Source: Biscogniauxia marginata (lineage: Eukaryota > Ascomycota > Sordariomycetes > Xylariales > Xylariaceae). Taken from it: DNA of 64,000 nt. Below the pieces are notes generated by a model. The model saw nothing but the letters and a program-made list of their open reading frames with translations. It was not told the DNA's origin and searched no databases. Position 1 is the first letter of the stretch, and every line of letters starts with the position of its first letter. The stretch lies in NCBI GenBank assembly GCA_022695795.1, contig MU404194.1, positions 1 to 64,000 of the forward strand, given 5' to 3'. The position numbers were made by a program, and so were the translations under genes. Shown here piece by piece: positions 53,627 through 64,000 of this stretch.

Positions 53627-56600
53627 CTCGACAAGTCGGTGATTCAACTCGGTAGTAGGTGAGGGGGGTAGAAAACAGTATCTCCTAGATGTCCATATAG
53701 TGTATTACTCGGAAGGATCGGACAAGGGTAACATTAATTTCTAGCCTTTTCTTGTTCTTTTTCTTGCTCTTTCTTTTCTTTATCCTCTCTTATCTACCTT
53801 AGGTACCTAAGTACATATTTTACCCTCTATCCGATCTAGGGGTTCGTCAATAACACCCGTGTTACACAGATGATGAATATGGAGGATATGTACCTAACTA
53901 GTAATTTATTCGGTATGTATTCGACAAGACATTTCTAGTCTAATGGTACACTAACCTATCATCGCTTATTTTGGAGCAGCCCTCCGAGACCTCAAGACTG
54001 AGACAAGCGCAAACTTTGTAGTTTGTCCCGCCAACTTGGAACTGGGAAAGGTTGTCGCATTCCTGGTTTGCATTGACCACGAGGTTGTTATGTAATAATC
54101 TTTTTGTTTTAATATGGACCGCATTCTAGACTAAAGTATATCGACCCGTTTCCCCCCTTGGTGAAACAAGACCGAAGCCATTGCTTTATTACCTAACCCA
54201 AAAAAGGATTCGTCTGCGCCGTTGGTCGTACGTATCACAAAGAGACAGGAGAGTGGTATGGAGATATTTGAGTGACGGACATTAATTAATACATTGCAGC
54301 CAGGGCAAGCCACGGGCGTGCGATCAACGTCATTCGTTGCCTAGCTGAGCCAAGGCGAAGAGCCCGGCGTTGTGTTACATCCCCGAACACATCATTATGT
54401 TGCTTACATTTACACAGTACCTAGGTACCTCTCCTGGTAGCCCTTGTAGATCATCTACGAAAAGTATTTGCTGACTTACACCAGAAGTACCGTCGGGGCT
54501 CATAATCAACGCCCAACGACTCTCCTCCTTACTTCGGGAGCTAAGGCATGGGTCCTTTTAAGTTAACCGGTTTATTCTCGTCAAGTATCTCCAAAGCGGG
54601 ATATATTCATCGCTAACTATCTTCGTGTCGTAATGATACGGTTGGTAATGCGCCCCCGACTTAGTAACGAGCTTGTTGCTACCTGCCGACCTCAGCCAAG
54701 AAAGCTGCCAAGGCGCAGCTAAAGAGCGCTGGGAAGGTTCTTAAGGTTCCTACTCCAGAACCAATCACTCGGGATATGCCTGTTAAACTACATGTTCCCC
54801 GCATACGCCACGAGCGCTAGTTGCTCCACAATCTGAAGGGCCAATAAGCCATCCATGTGATAGACATGGCTGACATGGTACCTAGCCGTAGTCCCATGCT
54901 ATGCTCGAGCATATCCTAGACGAATCGGACTTGACCGTCAACCCTTACGCCAAAAATGGTTTCTCTCTTTTGCTCTTCCTGTCCATCGCTTCTTCTTCTT
55001 GATTGCATTCGAGGGTAAATCTGTGACAAATACTATATCTATATCTATCCTCGTGCCAAGAGCAAACCCCGGGATTTGAAATGTGGTATGGAGAAACCCC
55101 AGACTCGACGAGTTCTAGCCCATTCAGGTCCTTTGCTATCTCCGCGCAAGGGAGGGGGGTTTTGCACAATCAACGGAAATGTTCTCTGCGTGGAATTTCA
55201 TGTCTATCTCTCTCTTAGAAGCGGAATAGGTAGGGGTCTAAGTTAGGGAGCCGATACCCCCAGACACAGCGAAAGCTTGTGGTTCCCGCTCTCGACAGAA
55301 ACTCCATACGTACTCCATACGTACGTACAGCCAGTCCAGTGTCGAGCCTGCCTTTGCCAAGAGTCGGCGCATTCTATGGCTTGCTTTTCTTACCACACTC
55401 GAGAGAGGTGATAGGACGAATTGCGCCGACTATGAGGAAGAGGATAGCTGAGATGTGAGAAGGGGAGAGTATTTATTTGTTTGTCTTCTGGATTTCGTTC
55501 CGGCCGATGATCAATTTGTACCGTAGACCTGTCATGTAGTACGGTGATTTTCACCTATGTTTTTTATATGCCACGTGAGCGCAGTCGCAATCAATTCGTT
55601 AATACATATATAATTCTGCCGTTTTTTTCTTATTACTCTTGTTCTTGGCATTGAGTTCAATCAAGCTTCAGTCAAGCTTCAACCAAGATATGGGGCTAAT
55701 AAGAAGGGATCAAATCCTCCCCACGACCCCGCCGCGGGTACCGTGCTGCTACTGCAACCTCCGCTACTCCCGTTTTGGGAAGGCGTTCAGGTTGATCGCG
55801 TCTAGACTTTCTACTGTATGTCCATCTAAAGTTTAGATCCATATATGTAACTAAAGGTTTAAAACACTCAAAATTACCAAGTCTTACGTAGGATACATGG
55901 AATGGAATCACTACCTAAGGTTGCAATCTGAGCAAATAGGGTCTCATCCTCAGCTGCAGCCTGCCTGCGAAAGAAGGAAAAAAAGTTCCCCCAAATACAA
56001 GGATCTTGAGTGAATATCGAACACATCTTGATTGATATCCAATATAGACAAACATTCAGTGCTTGTTAGCGATAAGTCGCGTGTCCAAACGTATGTGGTA
56101 TGTGGTCTTGCTTGAGCCTCACCTCTCTTCTACCTCCTCTCCCCCTTCCTTACCTCAGTGCATATATATGCGAGAACCAATCCCTCCTATGTTTCAGCCT
56201 GTCCATGGACATGCAAACTTCTTGATATGCGATGTGCCTGGGTAAGTCACGGCCGTAACGGGCCGCAATCCTCGTGGGTTTGGGGGAAATCCATCATTAG
56301 GTACGCATTAGCCTCAAGTTGTCGACCAAAGACCCCAAGGAGCCAAGCAATGGAGGATTTCCTCCTTGCCTCTCCCTTTCCCCCACTTCCCTCCCAAACT
56401 TCTCCATGGGGTGGTTGGATACTGCGGCGAATGGCAATAAATTACTAGCTATGTGTGTACCTAACTGCATATGTAAGTAGGTAGACAGGTACCTATCCAT
56501 GCATCGCGGAGTATGTAGTTATCTCGAGCTTTTTAAGTTAAGGAGATGGCGGGAAGGGTATGTAAAACTGGTAGGGTTGTGGATAGCCGTTAAATAACAC

Positions 56601-56981
56601 GCCTCTCGGTTAATCTTACTAATTACTTTGATAACCTACTACTTTCGTCCCGTTGCATACATCTTACATACAGCCATCGATATTGTCTGCAGATAGGATC
56701 CAAGCAGATCTGCTGACTTGCATGACCTGATACCCAGCCTGGCGTGGTAAAAAGTCCGGCTCGTAGGGCTTTCTTGGCTCTCTTGGCTCTCCAGTCCCAA
56801 AGGCAGCAAGGCTCGCCAGCTGTGCTTGTTTGTGTTGCACGTGGCGAGATCCGTTGACTAATGAGTAGAGATCATCCGCCGCGTTGTCTCGTGTCACAGC
56901 ATCACCGAATGCTGAATGGAGGAAAGGCGGGCTTTTGGAGTTTGCGACTTGGCGCGTTGAGGGATATACACGGTATGATTA

Positions 56982-57008
56982 TGATTATGATGATGATGAT
57001 GATGATGA
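56982..57008. repeat. GAT microsatellite
   Basis: TGATTATGAT followed by about six GAT units. Confidence 0.85.
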
Positions 57009-57765
57009 AGGACTATGGTTAATCTATTCAGGATTATCTTTTTGGTGGTTGAAAATAGAACAGGACATGAGAGGGGTAAAGTCGCCCGTCTCCTCTACCG
57101 AGAGGACGACGTAAGATCAGGATAAGACATCTGTGACAATGTGCACTTCGGTGACCGGATTGGAAAGGGCTGATTGTCTTACTACCTAAATATAATATAG
57201 ACGGACATAGTCCACCGCCAAGTGCCAGCCTTGCTTACATATCTACAGACCTATTGCCACCACGCGTGCTGCGTACCAGAATCTATTGTTCGCAGATGCT
57301 GATCGACGATGAAGAAATAAAGATGCATGCATGAATACATACATACATATACATATAACTATATAGGTAGTGATACATTTTGTAGGTATTTTCAGAGCCT
57401 CAAATCTTATAGTATGACTTGTCGTGATAACACTTCTATCCTACCCATCTCCTTATCCCCATGAACAGACTTTCTCAATTCTGGATGAACGGACGCCACC
57501 TAGTTTCGAATATAGTATAATGTAATAAAACCAGAATATCCTCAAAAAATAATCTTCGTAAAATCTCTGTAGAATAGTAAATGTAAGAAAATGAACAACT
57601 CGCCACACGATTTAGCGGGGGTATCTTTTTAAGTACAGAAAGTAACTCGACGGTAAGTATCAAAGGTACTTGGCGTCGGAGGGAAAAATACATGCGCGTG
57701 GCCAGTTGGACCACGCTCTAACATAGTATTGGGCAGGGCTAAACGCAACATCTCAATCCTATACT

Positions 57766-59833
57766 CTATGGCTGGTTTCGCCGTTCGGCCTCCCGTATAT
57801 CTTTGATAACCTGAATGGCGTCGGTCTTGAGGTCGGTCATGTTTTCGATTCGCTTCTTAGACAGGGCGGCAAGATCGACGTACTTCTTCCGCCAGTATTC
57901 AGCGGCAGCCACTGGTTCCACGGGGATGTCGGTTACCGAAAGGGGTTCGTCTACCTTCTGAAATTCCCTTTTCCATCGAGAGTGCGGAACTACCTCAGTC
58001 AGGGTAAATTGCCCAGACGCCGCTCCGTACTGGAGTGTCCAGCTGCAGCGGTACTTGGTGTAATCTATGCCAACTTCGAGCCGGTGCACAGTCCGTGGCC
58101 CCTTTATCAGAGTGATCCCACCGACGAGCGACGCGAGGTTGATCAAAAATGCTTCCTTGGTCAAAGCTTGATCCGAAATGCTCTCAATAACGCTCTTGAT
58201 AAGCGCTAGCATTTCGTCAATACACGCAGGAGGGCCGACCTGTCCATTTTCGTCATACCAGTCCGTCCCCATGATCGTAGTGACGAGCAGACTCTCAATT
58301 TCATCAAAGTTGGTCCTGTCATTCGAGCTGTGGTCTAGGATTTTGGTTGGAGCTGGGTTGTTGCCAGCGGCTGGGTTTGTGAACATTGCTGAACTTCGAT
58401 CAAACAGCGAGAATCCATTTCCCGGGGGGACTTCAATCCTAGCTTCGAAACTATTTCCATTGGCAGCTTCGTGAGTTGTTTCTTTCCCGTTGACCATGAC
58501 CACAGGAGGCGGTGGTGTTGCTAGCCTAACGGGTCCACTGGCCCTCTCCGGTACTTGGAGGGAAAGTCGACCCGGCCGGGGAGGCCGAGAACTATGCGCT
58601 GATGTTGGCTCGTCCGTCGTCGTCATCGGAGGTGGAGGAAACATGGGTGCCGGTGCAGTAGTCGATTGCGGGGTCTGCTCAAGAGATACATTTTGGAATT
58701 CCTTCCTCTCGTCTGGATATGCTGAAAGAGGACTCTCGTTGACCCGGTTAGTTGGGGGCCTGCCCCGAGCCTTGCCGCTCGTAGGGACTCCGCTACTTCT
58801 CCACGCAGATGAGACTGCCTTAGCACCATGCCGACGATTGAGCGGTTTGCCTTTTGGACTGATAGCCGACCGAGGTTCGTTCGGGTCTGTCCAGAAGGTC
58901 CCTCTTGTTGACGGTGTAATGGCGGACTGCGGATATGCAGACATGGGGTCACGAGAGACATCGTTCTGCCATGGGAACGCGGATTCGGGCCCAGGTAGAA
59001 CGCTTGATCTGGGATCCATGGGTGGGAAATTGAAGTTGTTCCTACCGTCGGGGTGAGCTGTCCATGGATCAATCGCATCTGGCGGCCGAGCATTCCGAGC
59101 TTCCCCATTTAAGACAGGAGAATCAAATCTTGGTCTTTGGGATGGCGATTTACTCAACCCATCCTCTTCAGGCCGCTTCCGGCCTCGGCGGGGCCGGATA
59201 TGAGGTAATAAGGCTCGCAAAGCCATATCGTCCTCGGCGGCAACTCCATCCCGCCCGTCCTCGGCCACTGGATTCGGGTCAGTAGGAATATGGGTCCAGT
59301 ATGGATGTGGGTTGTCCAGTAAATAATCGAAGAAAGCATTGACGTGCATAGAATGCATCCATCGCTACGAATCGTAAGCCTCTTGTTCTGTCGCGATGGG
59401 AACGAATGGGTCTTGGGGGGACAAAACCTACCTTCAATCGAACGGCATACTGCTGTATCTTCTGGGAGCTCTGCCCCTTGTCCTGATCGGGCGGCTCGAC
59501 GCCCAACTTCAAAGCCAATTCGGCCCAGGTTTTAATCTCCTTCTGATGGAGCTTTGTGATCAGCTCGAAGAGAGCGAATGTGCTGAAGCTCTTACCCTCG
59601 CTTTTCGGTGGTGTCCGAAAGGCCTCTCTCAACGCAGTAGTGTCTACGTCCAAGGGGACTGCCGGGTTGCAAAAGAGGATGAAGCTCACGTATGCATCCT
59701 CGATTGTTTCACTTGTTACGCCCCTGTGAGGCAACGCCGGCCGCACTCCATCTGATCTAGGAGTAGTATTCCCACTCGGGGATGTGGGAGTCAGGCGATG
59801 CACGCCGTTGCTAGCCTGTGGAGTGAGCGCCAT
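57766..59833 (-). CDS. abp2: ARS-binding protein 2 (Abp2) homologue
   Basis: Abp2 was described in fission yeast as an ARS (replication origin)-binding protein. Two exons, 59833-59432 and 59364-57766 (67-nt intron), give 666 residues. The signature domain lies in the N-terminal quarter: ETIEDAYVSFILFCNPAVPL, PPKSEGKSFSTFALFELI, KTWAELALKLGVEPPD and QKIQQYAVRLKRWMHSMH, the last spanning the splice junction. After it comes a long Pro/Ser/Arg-rich disordered middle, with a basic RPRRGRKRPEED nuclear-localisation-like patch at about residue 188. The end is a folded C-terminal part with LIKGPRTVHRLEVGIDYTKYRCSW and a helix that ends DLKTDAIQVIKDIREAERR. A role in replication or chromatin is inferred from the family. 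Confidence 0.88.
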
Positions 59834-61500
59834 TATCTCACTACGGGATAGCTAGCTCCAGGGTGGGTTCCATGAATGGTAGGGAATATATAAAGACACG
59901 TCGATAGGTCGCGAACTGAGACTTTGATGAAATGATATTGGCTAGTGACCGACTGTTTATAGAACTCGTGATTGGGCTTATGAGGAGACGGAAGGGAGAG
60001 TTCCAGGCTTAGAGAAGTTAACTCAGGGTAGGCCTCCGCCTCATGTTGATGGTTAGCCCCCAGGTGTCAGGTAGTGACGAGGTTGTGTAAGCTGAACGTG
60101 GTGTTCGGGGCTAGAGGTACATAGAGGTCACTTCAGGAGCTCTATATTCGTCCAGTTTAGCCCCAGACGCAGCCTGTGGGGATGTCGATAACTGGTGATA
60201 AGATAAAGAGTATAGAGGCAGCGAGAATGCTTTATCCTGGAGAAGGAAAATGAAGCATCAGTGGTTTGGGGTCAAAGGCATGATGGATTTTTTGGGAGGA
60301 GACTTGGGAGAGACCTACCGATGGCGATGCTATTTTGAGATGGGGGAGGCTGGTGCTACGACCATTTTGAGACATCCAGAAAGGATGCATGTCTATTTTA
60401 AGAAACGTGCATGCATAAAATCACGTGATGTAGCACCAGGCCATTCCTCCGCTGCTCCAGCTCGGCAGGATAGGCAAGTTATAATAGGTTGTTCTGCTTC
60501 AATTGGAAAGGAGGTTTTTATTTATTGATTTGGGTTCGTTGGACGCAAGTGTTTCCGCTACCCAACGCCGCATTCAGGTCTATACCAAGATAAATAAAAC
60601 TGATAGTCTAGAATAGTAAATTATACACATACCCGTGCTACCGCTACTATGGTCTTGGTAACGCAGGGGGGGGGCTGTAATTGCGATTGTAGTATAGTAC
60701 AAAGTGTATTACGTGTAAGGCTCTCTCTACTAGTCCTAAGAACGTTAGAGTTATACCTTTTTTCATGTGTATAGATTTCTACCAGAGTGCCGGTTAGGGC
60801 GTCTACTAGTGTGCTTTTAGAGCGGTGCTATTTGCTGGACAACATGAAGTAAACCTACCGAAGGTACATCCTAGGCCTAGGGAAAGCACTTAACGAATAA
60901 CATCCCACGAGTCAGGAACCCAGTATAAATTCGGCACCGACATCACTATCACAAGCATCATTTCTAAAACTTTTACATGTGAAACAAACTGATCAAGTTA
61001 TCTACCGGTACCTATCTCCAGACCAAGCTTACCGCACGTTTAGATAACCAAATTAATTTGCCAATTGGTAGTAGGGAAAAAAAAGAAGGGGAAAGCTGAC
61101 AGCCTGAAATGTTTTGATTAAAGGAGGCCCGGGCGGTACATAATGTGGTTAGGTACATTAGGAGGTACTTTGGTACTTAGACGCATGGAGCCGTGCGTCA
61201 GGTGCTCTTTAGGAGGTAACGCGCAGTGATGTAATCGGACCTCGGCTTGTGAACGTAGCGTAGGAAACCTTAAACTCTCCATTCCAACCAAGTTGGCATA
61301 CATGCATGAATGCTATTCGACGAACTTATTCTCAATCGTCCCTTGAGCAATAGAATGGACGTGACCCCATTTACCCTAAATACATCCGTATCTTTTCAAG
61401 TCCGTCCTTTATTACACTTCCCCCTTTCTTCAAATCGTCCCGAGTCCCAGCCCGTTGTCTGGTAGAATATCGATATCGTAAAAGGAATATTAAAGGCACG
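59834..61500. other. Divergent intergenic region
   Basis: Between Abp2 (-) and the carrier gene (+), so both promoters are here. A G run lies at 60667-60674. The frame at 60250-60528 has no family. Nothing else recognised. Confidence 0.5.
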
Positions 61501-62772
61501 ATGGCATCGAAACCCGTCATCCCGCAGAATGACAATGTCGCGCACGCCCTCGCCGGCGCCGGAGGCGGTATCCTCTCGATGGTCTTGACGTACGTTCGCT
61601 TTCCCTTCCCTCCTCGACCTACATACAACCCTCCCATGATCGCCTGAATATGAAGATCCCTAACACCAACGAACATGCTTATCTACCTGACTTCCAGCTA
61701 ACAAGCCGCCCCCTACCCCCCAGATACCCCCTCATCACGCTCTCGACCCGGGCCCAGGTGGAATCGAAACGAGCCGAGACGGCCTTCCTCGCGGCGGTGC
61801 GGGGCATCGTCGCGCGGGAGGGGGTGGCGGGCCTGTACGCGGGGCTCGACAGCGCCGTGTTCGGCATCAGCGTGACCAACTTCGTGTACTACTACTGGTA
61901 CGAGTGGACGCGGGGCTTCTTCGAGGCGGCGGCGGACCGGGCCGGGCGCGCCTCGCGGCGGCTGACGACGGTGGAGTCGATGATCGCGGGCGCGATCGCG
62001 GGCTCCGCGACCGTGATCCTGACGAACCCGATCTGGGTCATCAACACGCGCATGACGACGCGGCGCGAGCGCCTCGAGGAGGACGGCGGCCGGGAGCTCG
62101 CCGCCGCCGAGGGCAGCGACGGCGCCAAGGCCCTCGTGCCCGCGAAGCCGCCCACGACCGTCGGCACGCTCCTGGCGCTCCTGCGCGAGGAGGGGCCCCA
62201 GGCCCTGTTCCGCGGCGTCGTCCCCGCCCTCGTCCTCGTCGTCAACCCTATCCTGCAGTACACGCTCTTCGAGCAGATGAAGAACGCCGTCGAGCGCCGC
62301 CGCCGCGTCACCCCCGCCGTCGCCTTTGTCCTCGGCGCCCTCGGCAAGCTCTTCGCCACCTCCGTCACCTACCCCTACATCACCGTCAAGAGCCAGATGC
62401 ACGTCGCCGCCCGCGGCGAGAAGAAGGAGGGCATCAACCAGGCCATCCGCCGCGTCGTCAGGGAGGAGGGCTACGCCGGGCTTTACAAGGGTGAGCTATT
62501 CTTCCCTTTCCTCAAGGGTTTCCGGGGGGGGTTTTTTTTTTTCTTTTCTATATACATTTGGTCATTGGGACCCAACTGGGGTTTTTTCTTCTGCCCCAGG
62601 AAAAAAAATATTTGAGTTTCCAACGCTGATTTTAATTTAAAAATTAGGCATTGGACCCAAGGTCACCCAGAGCGTCTTGACGGCGGCGTTCCTGTTCGCG
62701 TTCAAGGACGTCCTCTACGAGCAGACGATTAAGCTGAGGAGCAGCGTAGCTCGGAAAGCCCTCAAGGCATAA
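61501..62772 (+). CDS. Peroxisomal carrier, PMP47/ANT1-like
   Basis: Mitochondrial-carrier-family protein of the peroxisomal type, which exchanges ATP for AMP (or supplies cofactors) across the peroxisomal membrane for fatty-acid activation. Three exons, 61501-61589, 61724-62490 and 62648-62772, give 326 residues. The three carrier repeats are marked by YPLITLSTRAQ at ~31, NPIWVINTRM at ~150 and YPYITVKSQM at ~255, the variant signatures of the Pmp47 group rather than the PxDxxK form of mitochondrial members. The third-exon junction gives GIGPKVTQSVLTAAF. Introns are 134 and 157 nt; intron 2 is T-rich. Exon 2 is extremely GC-rich, giving long frames on the other strands. Confidence 0.92.
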
Positions 62773-63765
62773 TAAATAGGGCGCACAGCGTACCCAACTC
62801 GTCCCATCCGGATGGGGGGAGGACGGGGAGAAGAGAGCCCAGACAAACGTAGAGACTTCGAGGCATCGAAGGTGAAATTTTTGGTGAGAAAAACACCTCG
62901 TTGTCGTCGATGCCTATTCTGCATACACCCCCAAACGCACTGCTAAATTATTTTTTAAAATTGTACACACGATTTATATATACATAACCCAACCTACGTT
63001 TTTCCCTGGTTTTATGCTCTTGGAAACGACAAAAACGCGATGGGATCTCCTTTTTGATATAAGGGTCTGTCCCTCTGGGAATCAAAACTTCTAGGAGATG
63101 ATTAAAATAAGTATAAAAAGTCGATATCTATACCAATGAATTAAAGGATAGGAAACTTTTCCAAGAGACAGATGTATCCATCTTGTAACATGAGAAAAAA
63201 AAAATCTGTTTCTTGATTTCTTTTTATCTCTCACTCAAGTGAAATTAATCTAGGGTGGGCTGTGTTACTCACCCCGTCTTGAGAATACGGCGACTACTCC
63301 CATGATTGGTTGCGCTACCTTGATTCGTCTGTATATCTATCCATCTATTGAGAAAGATCTATTTTCGAGAGACTTGATAGACGAAACACGAAGTTGAAAA
63401 CCCACTGTTTTCCGTTATACTTTAGCCTCGGATAGAGTGGGTTGACAAAAAAAGACAGAAGTCGCAAATCACACGCCAACCCTCGAATCCCCCAACATTC
63501 CCAGCACATACTCGACTTCTGGCCGACCTACCTTTCCCATTCTCCATTCCTACTTTACCACTTCTATATATCAGCCCATCCTATCTCCTGCTCCCATATA
63601 TTTCCAAAAGACTAGTAAATCCGTAATATAACAGCCCTTCCCTTCTCTAACCGTTATCCATTGTCCTTCTAACCCCTATTTTGTTTTCCTAATTTTCTCT
63701 TCCCTTCAACCACCAAATCCCTGGTCCTATCTCATCTCCCATACTAACATACGTGTCCACACCCC
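62773..63765. other. Intergenic, convergent 3' flanks
   Basis: AT-rich, with A and T runs (62940-63210) and a CT-rich part from about 63470 on. No gene seen. Confidence 0.55.
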
Positions 63766-64000
63766 TCAAAGAATGGGAGTCAACTTCGGCACGATCCACC
63801 AATCGTGATAACCCTTGCCCGGCGGCGGCACCTCGACCTTGAGCTTGATATCGAGATTCTTATCCCTTTCCCTCTCCTCCTCCTTCTCCTTGTTCTTCTC
63901 TTCCCCGTCCTGGCTACCACCCTCATCCTCACCCTCACCCTCCTCTTTACCCTCCTCTTTACCCCCACCCACACCTCCAGCCTCGGTCACGGCCCTCTCG
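63766..64000 (-). CDS. Partial protein, acidic/Glu-Lys-rich C-terminus
   Basis: The 3' end of a minus-strand gene that continues beyond the right edge; no start in the window. The visible 78 residues have a Gly/Glu-rich repeat, then a charged KEEERERDK stretch, and end with DIKLKVEVPPPGKGYHDWWIVPKL. The end is more ordered than the repeat, and the frame is open to the edge. Family not recognised. Confidence 0.5.
   Translation of the reverse strand, partial: ERAVTEAGGVGGGKEEGKEEGEGEDEGGSQDGEEKNKEKEEERERDKNLDIKLKVEVPPPGKGYHDWWIVPKLTPIL

Larger units (their letters stand above)
53235..57765. other. Gene-empty 4.5-kb region
   Basis: Holds a CA-rich tract (53573-53626), several AGGTACCT palindromes (53517, 53801, 54423, 56487), a GAT microsatellite (56982-57008), and CATA-type repeats (57323-57355). 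The short frames show no domains. Confidence 0.55.

Noticed and set aside
61713..62494. Frames of 229 and 196 codons overlapping the carrier gene
   Set aside because: Shadows of the GC-rich exon; the carrier signatures lie only in the reported frame.
1..64000. tRNA, rRNA, CRISPR and telomere repeats
   Set aside because: No cloverleaf with an A/B box, no 5S or large rRNA segment, no regularly spaced repeats and no TTAGGG array were found by eye.

Overview
The window is nuclear DNA from a filamentous ascomycete (Pezizomycotina, most likely a sordariomycete). The evidence is short introns of about 45-200 bp with GTRNGT donors and CTAAC-like branch points, compact genes on both strands, GC-rich third codon positions in many exons, and fungus-specific families (a Pmp47-type carrier, Abp2, a UstYa/DUF3328 protein). 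There are no rRNA, tRNA, CRISPR or phage features. Gene models were built by hand from reading-frame continuity and splice signals.

Layout. 0.7-6.9 kb is a housekeeping block: TAF10 (-), CTF8 (-), RPS6 (+, divergent from CTF8) and PRPP synthetase (-). 7-10 kb is gene-poor. 10-12.3 kb encodes a Ser/Ala-rich single-pass membrane protein with a proline-rich tail. 13.7-16.3 kb holds divergent ERD2 (-) and a ubiquitin-like/WLM metalloprotease (+). 16.4-21 kb is a long gene desert with a hairpin cluster. 21-23.7 kb holds a convergent accessory pair: an aminoglycoside-phosphotransferase-like kinase and a metallo-beta-lactamase-fold lactonase-like enzyme. 24.5-30.8 kb holds MRE11 (-) and a Tcp11-domain protein with an IQ motif (-). 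31-36 kb is AT-rich and gene-poor, with a second hairpin cluster. 36-42.4 kb holds KCS1 (inositol hexakisphosphate kinase, +) and ALG2 (+). 43.7-53.2 kb is accessory: a six-exon secreted GH127/146-like glycosidase, a decayed UstYa-like gene, a small Cys-rich protein and a seven-exon MFS sugar transporter. 53.3-57.7 kb is empty of genes. 57.8-62.8 kb holds Abp2 (ARS-binding, -) and a Pmp47-type peroxisomal carrier (+). An unrecognised gene runs off the right edge.

How the genes relate. Most are unconnected core functions: transcription initiation, cohesion and replication (CTF8, Abp2, MRE11, WLM protease), translation (RPS6), nucleotide precursor supply (PRS), secretory pathway and N-glycosylation (ERD2, ALG2), inositol pyrophosphate signalling (KCS1) and peroxisomal transport. 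The glycosidase and sugar transporter in one 10-kb stretch could together serve plant polysaccharide use, but this is inference from proximity. I see no complete secondary-metabolite cluster and no proven new system. The strongest leads are the two hairpin-dense intergenic clusters, the over-represented AGGTACCT palindrome, the decaying UstYa relic, the APH/lactonase pair, and several in-frame alternative-splicing possibilities (KCS1, ALG2, the APH-like kinase).
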